Part shown: piece by piece, positions 1 to 5,333 of the stretch
Layout of the letters: the number at the start of each line of letters is the position of its first letter
Position numbering within the stretch: position 1 is the first letter of the stretch
NCBI GenBank assembly: GCA_900552095.1
Contig: URYM01000142.1
Coordinates: 1-5,333, forward strand
Origin: an uncultured Blautia sp.
GTDB taxonomy: Bacteria; Bacillota; Clostridia; Lachnospirales; Lachnospiraceae
Length of the DNA: 5,333 nucleotides
Reading direction: 5' to 3'
Position numbers and translations under genes: made by a program
Notes under the pieces: generated by a model
Told to the model about the DNA's origin: nothing
What the model saw: the letters and a program-made list of their open reading frames with translations, nothing else
The model's database searches: none

Positions 1-39
1 TAAGATCGTCGGCAGCGTCAAGATGTGTATAAGAGACAG
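1..39 (+). other. Nextera (Tn5) read-1 sequencing adapter, not genomic
   Basis: Bases 6-19 (TCGTCGGCAGCGTC) and 21-39 (AGATGTGTATAAGAGACAG, the 19-bp Tn5 mosaic end) together form the Illumina Nextera read-1 adapter, with one extra A at 20. Bases 1-5 (TAAGA) match the last five bases of the i5 index I recall as S517 (GCGTAAGA), which sits directly before this adapter in the library molecule. This stretch is library-preparation sequence that survived trimming and should be masked. Genomic sequence begins at 40. Confidence 0.97.
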
Positions 40-113
40 AGGACGGACACCGGAATGTGAGGCTGTTTTTTGCGGCAGCCCTTTTAAAGTCTGCGAGGGA
101 AAAGGAGAAAGTG
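40..113 (+). other. Short leader upstream of the permease gene; no clear promoter
   Basis: These 74 bases are the only genomic sequence upstream of the permease start. A reading frame ends with TGA at 58-60 and leaves only six genomic codons, so it may be the tail of an upstream gene, but this is too short to support. GGCTG (61-65) can pair with CAGCC (76-80), followed by CTTTT, which is at best a weak hairpin. No convincing -35/-10 pair is visible, and the stretch is too short to hold a complete purine riboswitch. The permease may be internal to a longer operon. Confidence 0.5.
102..107 (+). promoter_or_regulatory. Ribosome binding site of the permease gene
   Basis: AAGGAG lies six bases before the ATG at 114. 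This decides the start: the longer in-frame option, GTG at 57, has no comparable site, and GTG at 111 is too close to it. Confidence 0.8.
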
Positions 114-1517
114 ATGGAAAAACAAAAGACAACAGGAGCGGAGTATGAGTTTTATGGAAAACTTCCGCTGAAAAAAGCAATTCCGCTGGGACTGCAGCAT
201 GTGCTGGCCATGTTTGTGGGAAATCTTACGCCCATTCTGGTCATTACGGGAGCCTGTGGTATGGGAAGCGGTACAGAATTTGCAGATCTGCAGGTGGTGC
301 TTCTGCAGAATGCTATGCTGATCGCAGGTATTGTGACGCTGATCCAGCTTTTTGCTATCGGGCCGGTAGGCGGAAAGGTGCCGATCATCATGGGAACCAG
401 TTCCGGATTTATCGGTGTGTTCAACAGCGTGGCAGCTTCTCTGGGCGGCGGCATTATGGCATATGGGGCGATCATGTGTGCGTCGATCATCGGCGGCATT
501 TTTGAGGGTGTCCTGGGATTTTGCTTAAAACCTCTGAGAAGATTCTTCCCGGCTGTGGTGACTGGAACGGTGGTTCTCTCCATCGGTTTATCGCTGATTG
601 CGGTGGGAGTCAATTCTTTCGGAGGGGGAGATAAGGCAAAGGATTTTGGATCTGTGGAGAACCTGCTCCTGGGACTGATCGTTATGGTCGTGATCATTGT
701 ACTGAAGCATGGAACGACAGGGATGACCAGCGTGTCTTCTATTCTGATCGGAATTGTTGTGGGATATCTTGTGGCTGCCCTGATGGGGATTTTCCTGCCT
801 ACCACCGGTGTGGACGCAGAAGGAATGGAATATACCAAGGCCTGGGTGCTGAACTGGGATAAGGTAAGAGAGGCAAGCTGGTTTGCAGTTCCTCAGCTGA
901 TGCCGGTGAAGCTGGTGTTTGACTGGAGAGCGATTCTTCCGGTGATGATTATGTTTATTGTAACTGCGGTAGAGACCGTGGGAGATATTTCCGGCGTGAT
1001 GGAGGGCGGTATGGATCGGGAAGCTACCGATAAAGAGCTCTCCGGCGGTGTGATCTGTGACGGCCTGGGTTCCAGTCTGGCGGCAGTTTTTGGCGTACTG
1101 CCCAACACTTCTTTCAGCCAGAATGTGGGCCTGGTGACCATGACAAAAGTAGTAAATCGTTTTGCACTGTCAACGGGAGCTGTTTTCCTGGTTCTCTGCG
1201 GTCTGTTCCCCAAGCTGGCGGCGATCATTTCCATTATGCCCCAGAGTGTTCTGGGAGGAGCTGCAGTTATGATGTTCTCTTCCATCGTGGTAAGCGGAAT
1301 CCAGCTGATCACAAAAGAGCCCCTGACCGGAAGAAATATCACCATTGTTTCCGTGGCACTGGGGTTGGGGTATGGAATCGGAGCTTCTGCGGGAATCCTT
1401 TCCAAACTTCCCGAGGCTGTCCAGCTGATCTTTGGAGGATCCGGCATTGTTCCGGCTGCCTTTATGGCTATTGTGCTGAATATCCTGCTGCCGAAAGAGA
1501 AGAAGGCAGAATCGTAG
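114..1517 (+). CDS. NCS2-family purine permease (xanthine/urate:cation symporter type)
   Basis: A 467-residue inner-membrane transporter of the nucleobase-cation symporter-2 (NAT/NCS2) family, of usual length and rich in hydrophobic segments consistent with the 14-helix UraA/XanQ fold. Visible motifs: QHVLAMF in TM1 (His29, equivalent to the conserved His of XanQ); GGKVPIIMGTSSGF at 86-99 (TM3 region); VETVGD with Glu287 (TM8); CDGLGSS with Asp316 (TM9); and the NAT signature QNVGLVTMTK at 336-345, with Gln336-Asn337. In characterised members Gln at the first signature position goes with xanthine or urate transport, whereas UraA has Glu, so a purine substrate is more likely than uracil. I chose the ATG at 114 over GTG at 57 because AAGGAG sits six bases upstream and the extra 19 residues are not family-like. 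The gene ends 15 bases before the hydroxylase FAD subunit and is probably cotranscribed, fitting uptake of that enzyme's substrate. The exact purine is inferred. Confidence 0.93.
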   Translation: MEKQKTTGAEYEFYGKLPLKKAIPLGLQHVLAMFVGNLTPILVITGACGMGSGTEFADLQVVLLQNAMLIAGIVTLIQLFAIGPVGGKVPIIMGTSSGFIGVFNSVAASLGGGIMAYGAIMCASIIGGIFEGVLGFCLKPLRRFFPAVVTGTVVLSIGLSLIAVGVNSFGGGDKAKDFGSVENLLLGLIVMVVIIVLKHGTTGMTSVSSILIGIVVGYLVAALMGIFLPTTGVDAEGMEYTKAWVLNWDKVREASWFAVPQLMPVKLVFDWRAILPVMIMFIVTAVETVGDISGVMEGGMDREATDKELSGGVICDGLGSSLAAVFGVLPNTSFSQNVGLVTMTKVVNRFALSTGAVFLVLCGLFPKLAAIISIMPQSVLGGAAVMMFSSIVVSGIQLITKEPLTGRNITIVSVALGLGYGIGASAGILSKLPEAVQLIFGGSGIVPAAFMAIVLNILLPKEKKAES

Positions 1518-1523
1518 GAGGGG
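1516..1523 (+). promoter_or_regulatory. Ribosome binding site of the FAD-subunit gene
   Basis: AGGAGGGG begins in the permease stop codon (TAG, 1515-1517) and lies nine bases before the GTG at 1533. A GGGGAG register gives a seven-base spacer. It supports GTG as the start and suggests coupled translation from the permease gene. Confidence 0.7.
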
Positions 1524-1532
1524 AGAGAAAAG

Positions 1533-2312
1533 GTGCTGACCATTAAAAACTATGTAAAAGTAAAAAGCCTGGAAGAAGCGTATGAACTGAATCAGAAAAA
1601 GTCAAACCGGGTGATCGGGGGAATGCTGTGGCTGCGCCTGAGTGATCTTCGGGTGCAGACAGCCATTGATCTTTCCGGCTTGGGGCTGGATCAGATTGAA
1701 GAGACGGAGGAAGCATTTTCCATCGGTTGTATGACCACCCTCCGCCAGCTGGAACTGCACGGGGGGCTTGACTGCTACACGGGAGGAGCACTCCGGGAGA
1801 GCCTTCGCCATATTGTGGGAGTGCAGTTCAGAAATCTGGCTACCGTGGGAGGAAGTATTTACGGAAGATTTGGGTTTTCCGATGTGCTGACTATGTTTCT
1901 GGTGCTGGATACGTATGTGGAGCTGTATCGGGGCGGGATCCTGCCTCTGAAGGAATTCCTTGCCCGGAAAAAAGACAGGGATATTCTGGTGCGGCTGATC
2001 GTGAAGAAAAAGCCGGTCTCCTGCTGCTATATAAGCCAGAGAAATACGAAAACAGATTTCCCTGTACTTACGTGCGCGGCGTCCTGCCTGGATGGAAGGT
2101 ACCGGGCGGCCATCGGCGCCCGTCCGGCAGCAGCTGTGCTGGTGGAAGAGGAAGAAGAGATGATGCAGGATCTGAACCGGGAACAGGCAGCGAAGGCGTT
2201 TGCCGATCGGGTGGCAGAACAAGTGGTAACCGGTTCTAATATGCGGGCGGGAAAAGAATATCGCATGCACTTGTGCCGGGTGCTGACAGAAAGGGCGGTG
2301 AGCAGACTGTGA
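1533..2312 (+). CDS. FAD-binding subunit of a xanthine-dehydrogenase-family Mo hydroxylase
   Basis: A 259-residue cytoplasmic flavoprotein subunit of the CoxM/XdhB/YgfM type. It carries the FAD that exchanges electrons between the 2Fe-2S subunit and an external carrier such as NAD or ferredoxin. The N-terminal FAD-binding loop appears as VIGGMLWLRL (27-36), a variant of the usual AGGTDLL. The second flavin motif is NLATVGGSIYGRFGFSDVL (101-119). The C-terminal domain ends with GSNMRAGKEYRMHL (234-247), matching the SxxRAsaeYR pattern of the CODH-flavoprotein C-terminal domain. Length matches E. coli YgfM (about 259 residues) and is short relative to CoxM. I see no 4Fe-4S insertion like that of 4-hydroxybenzoyl-CoA reductase. 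A run of five Glu (205-209) is unusual but lies in a variable linker. The start is GTG at 1533 after a strong Shine-Dalgarno site; the stop overlaps the next start as GTGA. Family assignment is firm; electron partner and substrate are not shown. Confidence 0.92.
   Translation: MLTIKNYVKVKSLEEAYELNQKKSNRVIGGMLWLRLSDLRVQTAIDLSGLGLDQIEETEEAFSIGCMTTLRQLELHGGLDCYTGGALRESLRHIVGVQFRNLATVGGSIYGRFGFSDVLTMFLVLDTYVELYRGGILPLKEFLARKKDRDILVRLIVKKKPVSCCYISQRNTKTDFPVLTCAASCLDGRYRAAIGARPAAAVLVEEEEEMMQDLNREQAAKAFADRVAEQVVTGSNMRAGKEYRMHLCRVLTERAVSRL
2297..2302 (+). promoter_or_regulatory. Ribosome binding site of the 2Fe-2S subunit gene
   Basis: GGTGAG lies six bases before the GTG at 2309, inside the end of the FAD gene. 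The match is weaker than at the neighbouring genes, so translation probably depends partly on ribosomes terminating at the overlapping TGA. Confidence 0.45.
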
Positions 2313-2776
2313 GAATCAGGGTAATATTGAATGGAAAGACAGTAGAAGAGGAGATCCGGGAGGATCTGACGCTGCTTGATTTTGTGCGGGCTCACGGCTG
2401 TTTCAGTGTGAAGCAGGGCTGCGGGACCAGCAGCTGTGGTCTGTGTACTGTATTTCTTTCCGGAAAACCGGTGCTTTCCTGTTCTGTCCTGGCTGCCCGG
2501 GCAGACGGATGCAGGGTGGACACCTTGGAAGGCCTCCAGGAAGAGGCGGCTCCGTTTGTGGGATTTATCGCAGATCAGGGGGCGGAGCAGTGTGGTTTCT
2601 GCAATCCGGGAATGGTAATGAATGCGCTGGCACTTTTTCGGGAGAATCCGGATCCGTCGGATGATGAGATCCGGGAGTATCTGGCAGGCAATCTCTGCCG
2701 CTGTTCCGGTTATGAGGGGCAGCTGCGGGGAATCCGCAGTTTTCTGGACTGGAAGAAAGGAGGAGGGAAGGCATGA
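2309..2776 (+). CDS. 2Fe-2S subunit of the Mo hydroxylase
   Basis: A 155-residue cytoplasmic electron-transfer subunit of the CoxS/XdhC type, of usual size, holding two 2Fe-2S clusters that link the Mo site to FAD. The N-terminal plant-ferredoxin-like domain has Cys38, Cys43, Cys46 and Cys58 in KQGCGTSSCGLCTV...LSC. The C-terminal four-helix domain has Cys95 and Cys98 in EQCGFCNPGM, and Cys130 and Cys132 in NLCRCSGYEG. All eight ligands are present. The usual GFCTPGM reads GFCNPGM here. I chose GTG at 2309, which overlaps the previous stop as GTGA, over an in-frame start at 2273. The protein then begins directly at the first beta strand (RIRVILNGK), as in homologues, and GGTGAG at 2297-2302 can serve as the ribosome site; the extra 12 residues would lie entirely inside the FAD gene. 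There is no twin-arginine signal, consistent with a cytoplasmic enzyme. Confidence 0.93.
   Translation: MRIRVILNGKTVEEEIREDLTLLDFVRAHGCFSVKQGCGTSSCGLCTVFLSGKPVLSCSVLAARADGCRVDTLEGLQEEAAPFVGFIADQGAEQCGFCNPGMVMNALALFRENPDPSDDEIREYLAGNLCRCSGYEGQLRGIRSFLDWKKGGGKA
2761..2767 (+). promoter_or_regulatory. Ribosome binding site of the Mo-subunit gene
   Basis: AGGAGGG lies five bases before the ATG at 2773, inside the last codons of the 2Fe-2S gene, which encode its Lys-Gly-Gly-Gly tail. It is among the strongest ribosome sites in the window and supports the start chosen for the Mo subunit. Confidence 0.8.
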
Positions 2777-5061
2777 CTTACGTAAAAGAATCTGTGAGAA
2801 AGAAAGATTCCATGGCCCTGCTTCTGGGGAAACCAGTATTTCTGGAAGACCTCTCCAGAAAGGATGCACTGATCGTAAAAGTGCTGCGAAGTCCTCATGC
2901 CAATGCAGTTGTGGAGGAGATCCGAACTGAGGCGGCGAAAAAGGTGCCGGGGATAGAAGCGGTTTATACCTGGGAGGATGTGCCGCAGAACCGGTTTACC
3001 ATGGCCGGACAGACCTACCCGGAACCCAGTCCCTACGACCGTCTGATCCTGGACCGCCATGTGCGGTATGTGGGCGATCCGGTGGCCATCGTAGCAGGGG
3101 AAAATGAGCAGGCGGTGGACCGGGCTTTAAAGGTAATCCGGGTGAAATATCAGGTTCTGGAGCCGGTGCTGGATTTCCATACGGCGAAGGATCATCCGGT
3201 TCTGGTCCATCCGGAGGAAAACTGGAAGTCACTCTGCCCGGTGGGGGCGGATAATAAGAGAAATCTCTGTGCCAGCGATACCTCCGGCGAGGGAGATGTG
3301 GACGCGGTGCTGGCAGAATGTGATGTGGTGATCGATGAGACGTATCATACGCTGGCCAATCAGCAGGCAATGATGGAAACTTTCCGCACCGAATGTTTTA
3401 TAGATACTTACGGGAGACTGAATGTGGTATCCTCCACGCAGATTATTTTTCATGTGAGGAGGATCCTTTCCAATGCCTTGGGCATACCAAAATCAAAAAT
3501 ACGGGTCAGCAAGCCAAGAATTGGCGGAGGTTTTGGGGCGAAACAGACGGTGGTGGCCGAGATCTTTCCGGCTTTTGTGACCTGGAAGACAGGAAAACCT
3601 TCCCGGATGATTTTCAGCCGGGAAGAATCACAGACCGCCTCTTCCCCCCGTCACGAGATGGAGATCCATGTCCGGCTCGGAGCTGACCGGAACGGGAAGA
3701 TAAGAGCGGTGGATCTTCACACCCTTTCCAACACCGGTGCTTACGGGGAACACGGTCCTACTACGGTGGGACTTTCCGGTCACAAATCCATCCCTCTGTA
3801 TGGTTCCGTGGAAGCCCACCGCTTCTCTTATGATGTGGTATATACGAATGTGATGTCAGCGGGGGCATACCGGGGATACGGCGCTACCCAGGGGATTTTT
3901 GCTCTGGAATCGGCCGTGAACCAGCTGGCGATGGAACTTTCCATGGATCCGGTGAAGCTGAGGGAAAAGAACATGGTGCGGGAAGGGGAGCTTATGCCCG
4001 CTTATTATGGAGAGCGGGCGGACAGCTGTGCGCTGGACCGCTGCATGAAGCGCTGTGCGGAACTGATCGGCTGGGAAGACAAGTTTCCCTGCCGGGATCT
4101 GGGAGAGGGAAGAGTGAGAAGTGTGGGTGTGGCCATGGCCATGCAGGGATCCGGAATCTCCGGTGTGGACGTAGGTTCCGCTTCCATCCGGCTTTCCGAG
4201 GACGGGCTTTATAATCTGGTGATCGGCGCCGGGGACATGGGAACCGGCTGCGATACGATTCTGGCACAGATTGCGGCGGACTGTCTGGACTGTGAACTGG
4301 AAGACATTATGGTGTACAGTGCGGACACAGATGTATCACCCTATGATTCCGGATCCTATGCTTCCAGCACCACCTATATTACGGGAAAGGCGGTGGAGAA
4401 GGCCTGCAGAAAACTCCGGGAGCAGATTCTGAAGAAGGCGGCGGAGTATCTTCAGGTTCCGACGGAAGAATTGGAGTTTGAAGGGAAAAAGGTGGTCTGC
4501 CGGACAGACGGAAGGGAGGCTGCCCTGGCAGATCTGGCAGTGAAGTTTATGTGCGGCAATACCGATACCTTCCAGGTGACGGAAAGCCACAGTTCCCCCG
4601 TATCGCCGCCCCCCTTTATGGTTGGTATGGTGGAGCTGGAGCTTGACAAAGCGACGGGGCAGGTGGAACTGATCGATTATAAGGCTGTGGTGGATTGCGG
4701 AACGCCGATCAATCCTGCTCTGGCCCGGGTGCAGACCGAGGGCGGCATCGTTCAGGGGATCGGCATGGCGCTTTTTGAAAACGTTCAGTATACAGGGAAG
4801 GGAAAGATGAAAAATAATTCTTTCATGCAGTATAAGCTGCCCACCCGTCTGGACATGGGAAGGCTTCAGGTGGAGTTTGAGAGTAGCTATGAGAAGACAG
4901 GACCGTTCGGTGCAAAATCCATCGGTGAGATCGTAATTAATACGCCGTCTCCGGCAATCGCCCATGCCATTGCAAATGCTACCGGAATCTGGTTCCGGGA
5001 ACTTCCGATTACCAGTGAAAAGATTGCCATGGCTCTGAGAGAAAAGGAAAGAGAACAGTGA
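2773..5061 (+). CDS. Molybdopterin-binding catalytic subunit, xanthine-dehydrogenase family
   Basis: A 762-residue catalytic subunit of a Mo hydroxylase (XdhA/CoxL family). It hydroxylates a carbon of a heterocycle such as a purine using water-derived oxygen, or runs the reverse reaction. The N-terminal a/b-hammerhead domain spans about 15-140 (LRSPHANA at 38-45, RYVGDPVAIVAGE at 98-110). Mo-cofactor motifs follow: GGGFGAKQ (251-258), AYRGYGATQG (365-374), GAGDMGTGCDT (485-495), DSGSYASSTTYITGKA (525-540), and GPFGAKSIGE (710-719), where Glu719 aligns with the catalytic Glu1261 of bovine enzyme. Glu202 in MMETF aligns with substrate-binding Glu802. The GTG in place of GQG and the YGATQ version of the loop resemble, from memory, clostridial proteins annotated as selenium-dependent xanthine dehydrogenase. 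Any selenium would be a labile cofactor atom, since no in-frame UGA is present. It starts at ATG in an ATGA overlap. No signal peptide. Purine substrate is inferred from the adjacent permease; another N-heterocycle is possible. Confidence 0.92.
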   Translation: MTYVKESVRKKDSMALLLGKPVFLEDLSRKDALIVKVLRSPHANAVVEEIRTEAAKKVPGIEAVYTWEDVPQNRFTMAGQTYPEPSPYDRLILDRHVRYVGDPVAIVAGENEQAVDRALKVIRVKYQVLEPVLDFHTAKDHPVLVHPEENWKSLCPVGADNKRNLCASDTSGEGDVDAVLAECDVVIDETYHTLANQQAMMETFRTECFIDTYGRLNVVSSTQIIFHVRRILSNALGIPKSKIRVSKPRIGGGFGAKQTVVAEIFPAFVTWKTGKPSRMIFSREESQTASSPRHEMEIHVRLGADRNGKIRAVDLHTLSNTGAYGEHGPTTVGLSGHKSIPLYGSVEAHRFSYDVVYTNVMSAGAYRGYGATQGIFALESAVNQLAMELSMDPVKLREKNMVREGELMPAYYGERADSCALDRCMKRCAELIGWEDKFPCRDLGEGRVRSVGVAMAMQGSGISGVDVGSASIRLSEDGLYNLVIGAGDMGTGCDTILAQIAADCLDCELEDIMVYSADTDVSPYDSGSYASSTTYITGKAVEKACRKLREQILKKAAEYLQVPTEELEFEGKKVVCRTDGREAALADLAVKFMCGNTDTFQVTESHSSPVSPPPFMVGMVELELDKATGQVELIDYKAVVDCGTPINPALARVQTEGGIVQGIGMALFENVQYTGKGKMKNNSFMQYKLPTRLDMGRLQVEFESSYEKTGPFGAKSIGEIVINTPSPAIAHAIANATGIWFRELPITSEKIAMALREKEREQ
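5044..5048 (+). promoter_or_regulatory. Ribosome binding site of the nucleotidyltransferase gene
   Basis: AAGGA lies nine bases before the GTG at 5058, within the end of the Mo-subunit gene. It supports GTG 5058 as the start. The in-frame ATG at 5073 would remove the first beta strand (NIIYMAAG) and has no ribosome site. Confidence 0.6.
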
Positions 5062-5286
5062 ACATTATTTATATGGCGGCCGGAAACGGCCGCCGTTTTG
5101 CAGAATCTGTAAAACATCAGGGAAAAGAAGAGGAAAACAAACTTTTATATCCGTATAAAGGAAAGGCGCTGTACCGCCATACGCTGGATCGTATCCTGGA
5201 GACCGGTGAAGCGGCAGAGATCTATGTAGTCAGCCAGTATCCGCAACTTCTGGAGGAGATAAAAGAACTTCCGGTTACTCCTGTAT
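5058..5286 (+). CDS. MocA/YgfJ-like molybdenum cofactor nucleotidyltransferase, N-terminal fragment
   Basis: The first 76 codons of a MobA-like NTP transferase (Rossmann-type fold), cut by the contig end; the family is usually about 190-200 residues. The nucleotide-binding signature is MAAGNGRRF (6-14), and NKLLYPYKGKALYRHTL (27-43) matches the family's NKLLxxxxGKPLxxHxL pattern. MocA transfers CMP to Mo-molybdopterin to make the cytosine-dinucleotide cofactor of hydroxylases. YgfJ-type members are typically encoded beside selenium-dependent molybdenum hydroxylases. That fits its position directly after the Mo subunit, overlapping it as GTGA. About ten extra residues (AESVKHQGKEEE, 15-26) separate the signature from NKLL, where MocA usually has only a few. 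The frame stays open to the last base of the window, but everything after 5286 is adapter and the true C-terminus is missing. CTP rather than GTP use is inferred from context. Confidence 0.85.
5075..5099 (+). promoter_or_regulatory. Strong GC hairpin with GAAA tetraloop followed by TTTT, inside the start of the last gene
   Basis: GGCGGCCG (5075-5082) pairs perfectly with CGGCCGCC (5087-5094) around a GAAA loop (5083-5086). G5095 and TTTT (5096-5099) follow. The stem starts 17 bases after the first base of the GTG start. It has the shape of an intrinsic terminator with a short U-tract, and a GNRA tetraloop would stabilise it as RNA. It could attenuate transcription or affect initiation of the nucleotidyltransferase gene. 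It also encodes the conserved AAGNGRR motif, so it may be a by-product of GC-rich codons. The structure is seen; the role is inferred. Confidence 0.4.
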
Positions 5287-5333
5287 CTGTCTCTTATACA
5301 CATCTCCGAGCCCACGAGACCGTACTAGATCTC
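5287..5333 (-). other. Nextera (Tn5) read-2 adapter, i7 index and start of P7, not genomic
   Basis: Bases 5287-5305 (CTGTCTCTTATACACATCT) are the reverse complement of the 19-bp Tn5 mosaic end. Bases 5306-5320 (CCGAGCCCACGAGAC) complete the Nextera read-2 adapter. Bases 5321-5328 (CGTACTAG) equal the i7 index I recall as N702, and 5329-5333 (ATCTC) begin the P7 primer sequence. The contig therefore ends in library sequence and should be trimmed at 5286. Confidence 0.98.

Noticed and set aside
61..85. Terminator for an upstream gene (GGCTG/CAGCC then CTTTT).
   Set aside because: The stem is only five Watson-Crick pairs with a ten-base loop and a very short T-run; the upstream gene itself is not established.
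61..113. Promoter or purine riboswitch ahead of the permease.
   Set aside because: TTGCGG (70-75) and TTTTAAAG (82-89) are too close together for a -35/-10 pair. The genomic leader of 74 bases is too short for a full purine aptamer plus expression platform, and no conserved core is visible.
152..2869. Long minus-strand open frames (for example 152-838, 893-1543, 1602-2270, 2027-2869).
   Set aside because: They lie antisense to well-supported genes, overlap each other, and their translations are Pro/Ser/Arg-rich with no recognisable domain. They are shadows of codon bias on the coding strand.
3393..3686. Alternative plus-strand frame of 97 codons within the Mo-subunit gene.
   Set aside because: It lies wholly within the conserved GGGFGAKQ region of the real frame, has no ribosome site and shows no domain likeness.
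2773..5061. Possible selenocysteine in the Mo subunit, given its likeness to selenium-dependent enzymes.
   Set aside because: The frame contains no in-frame UGA, and the key motifs are intact without one. Selenium in this family is a labile atom on the cofactor, not selenocysteine.
21..5305. Perfect 19-bp inverted repeats at 21-39 and 5287-5305 flanking all the genes, resembling a Tn5-type transposon.
   Set aside because: They are Tn5 mosaic ends, but each is joined to Nextera primer and index sequence, and no transposase gene lies between them. They come from library tagmentation, not from a mobile element in the genome.

Overview
The window is one assembled contig carrying a one-way (+ strand) operon fragment. 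It encodes an NCS2-type purine permease, then the FAD, 2Fe-2S and molybdopterin subunits of a xanthine-dehydrogenase-family molybdenum hydroxylase, then the first 76 codons of a MocA/YgfJ-like nucleotidyltransferase. Frequent GTG starts, strong AGGAGG-type Shine-Dalgarno sites, tight 4-nt gene overlaps, moderate GC and the protein sequences suggest a gut-type Clostridia (Bacillota), probably a Lachnospiraceae relative. That placement comes from sequence style and recall, not from a search.

Layout: 1-39 is a Nextera read-1 adapter with the tail of an i5 index. Real DNA starts at 40, and 40-113 is a short leader. The permease runs 114-1517. After a 15-nt gap come the FAD subunit (1533-2312), the 2Fe-2S subunit (2309-2776) and the Mo subunit (2773-5061). 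The nucleotidyltransferase starts at 5058 and is cut at 5286. Bases 5287-5333 are the Nextera read-2 adapter, an i7 index and the start of P7. The last four genes are joined by GTGA, ATGA and GTGA stop/start overlaps.

Inferred biology: the permease brings in a purine (xanthine or urate is most likely). The three-subunit hydroxylase oxidises or reduces it, passing electrons between Mo cofactor, two 2Fe-2S clusters and FAD. The MocA-like enzyme supplies the cytosine-dinucleotide form of the cofactor. The FAD/FeS/Mo gene order and the motif variants in the Mo subunit resemble the clostridial hydroxylases annotated as selenium-dependent xanthine dehydrogenases, but substrate and selenium dependence cannot be proven from sequence.

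I see no undescribed system. The points most worth a second look are the adapter artefacts at both ends, including a chimeric protein tail; a perfect 8-bp GC stem with a GAAA tetraloop and TTTT just inside the last gene; and non-mammalian residues at the predicted purine-binding site.
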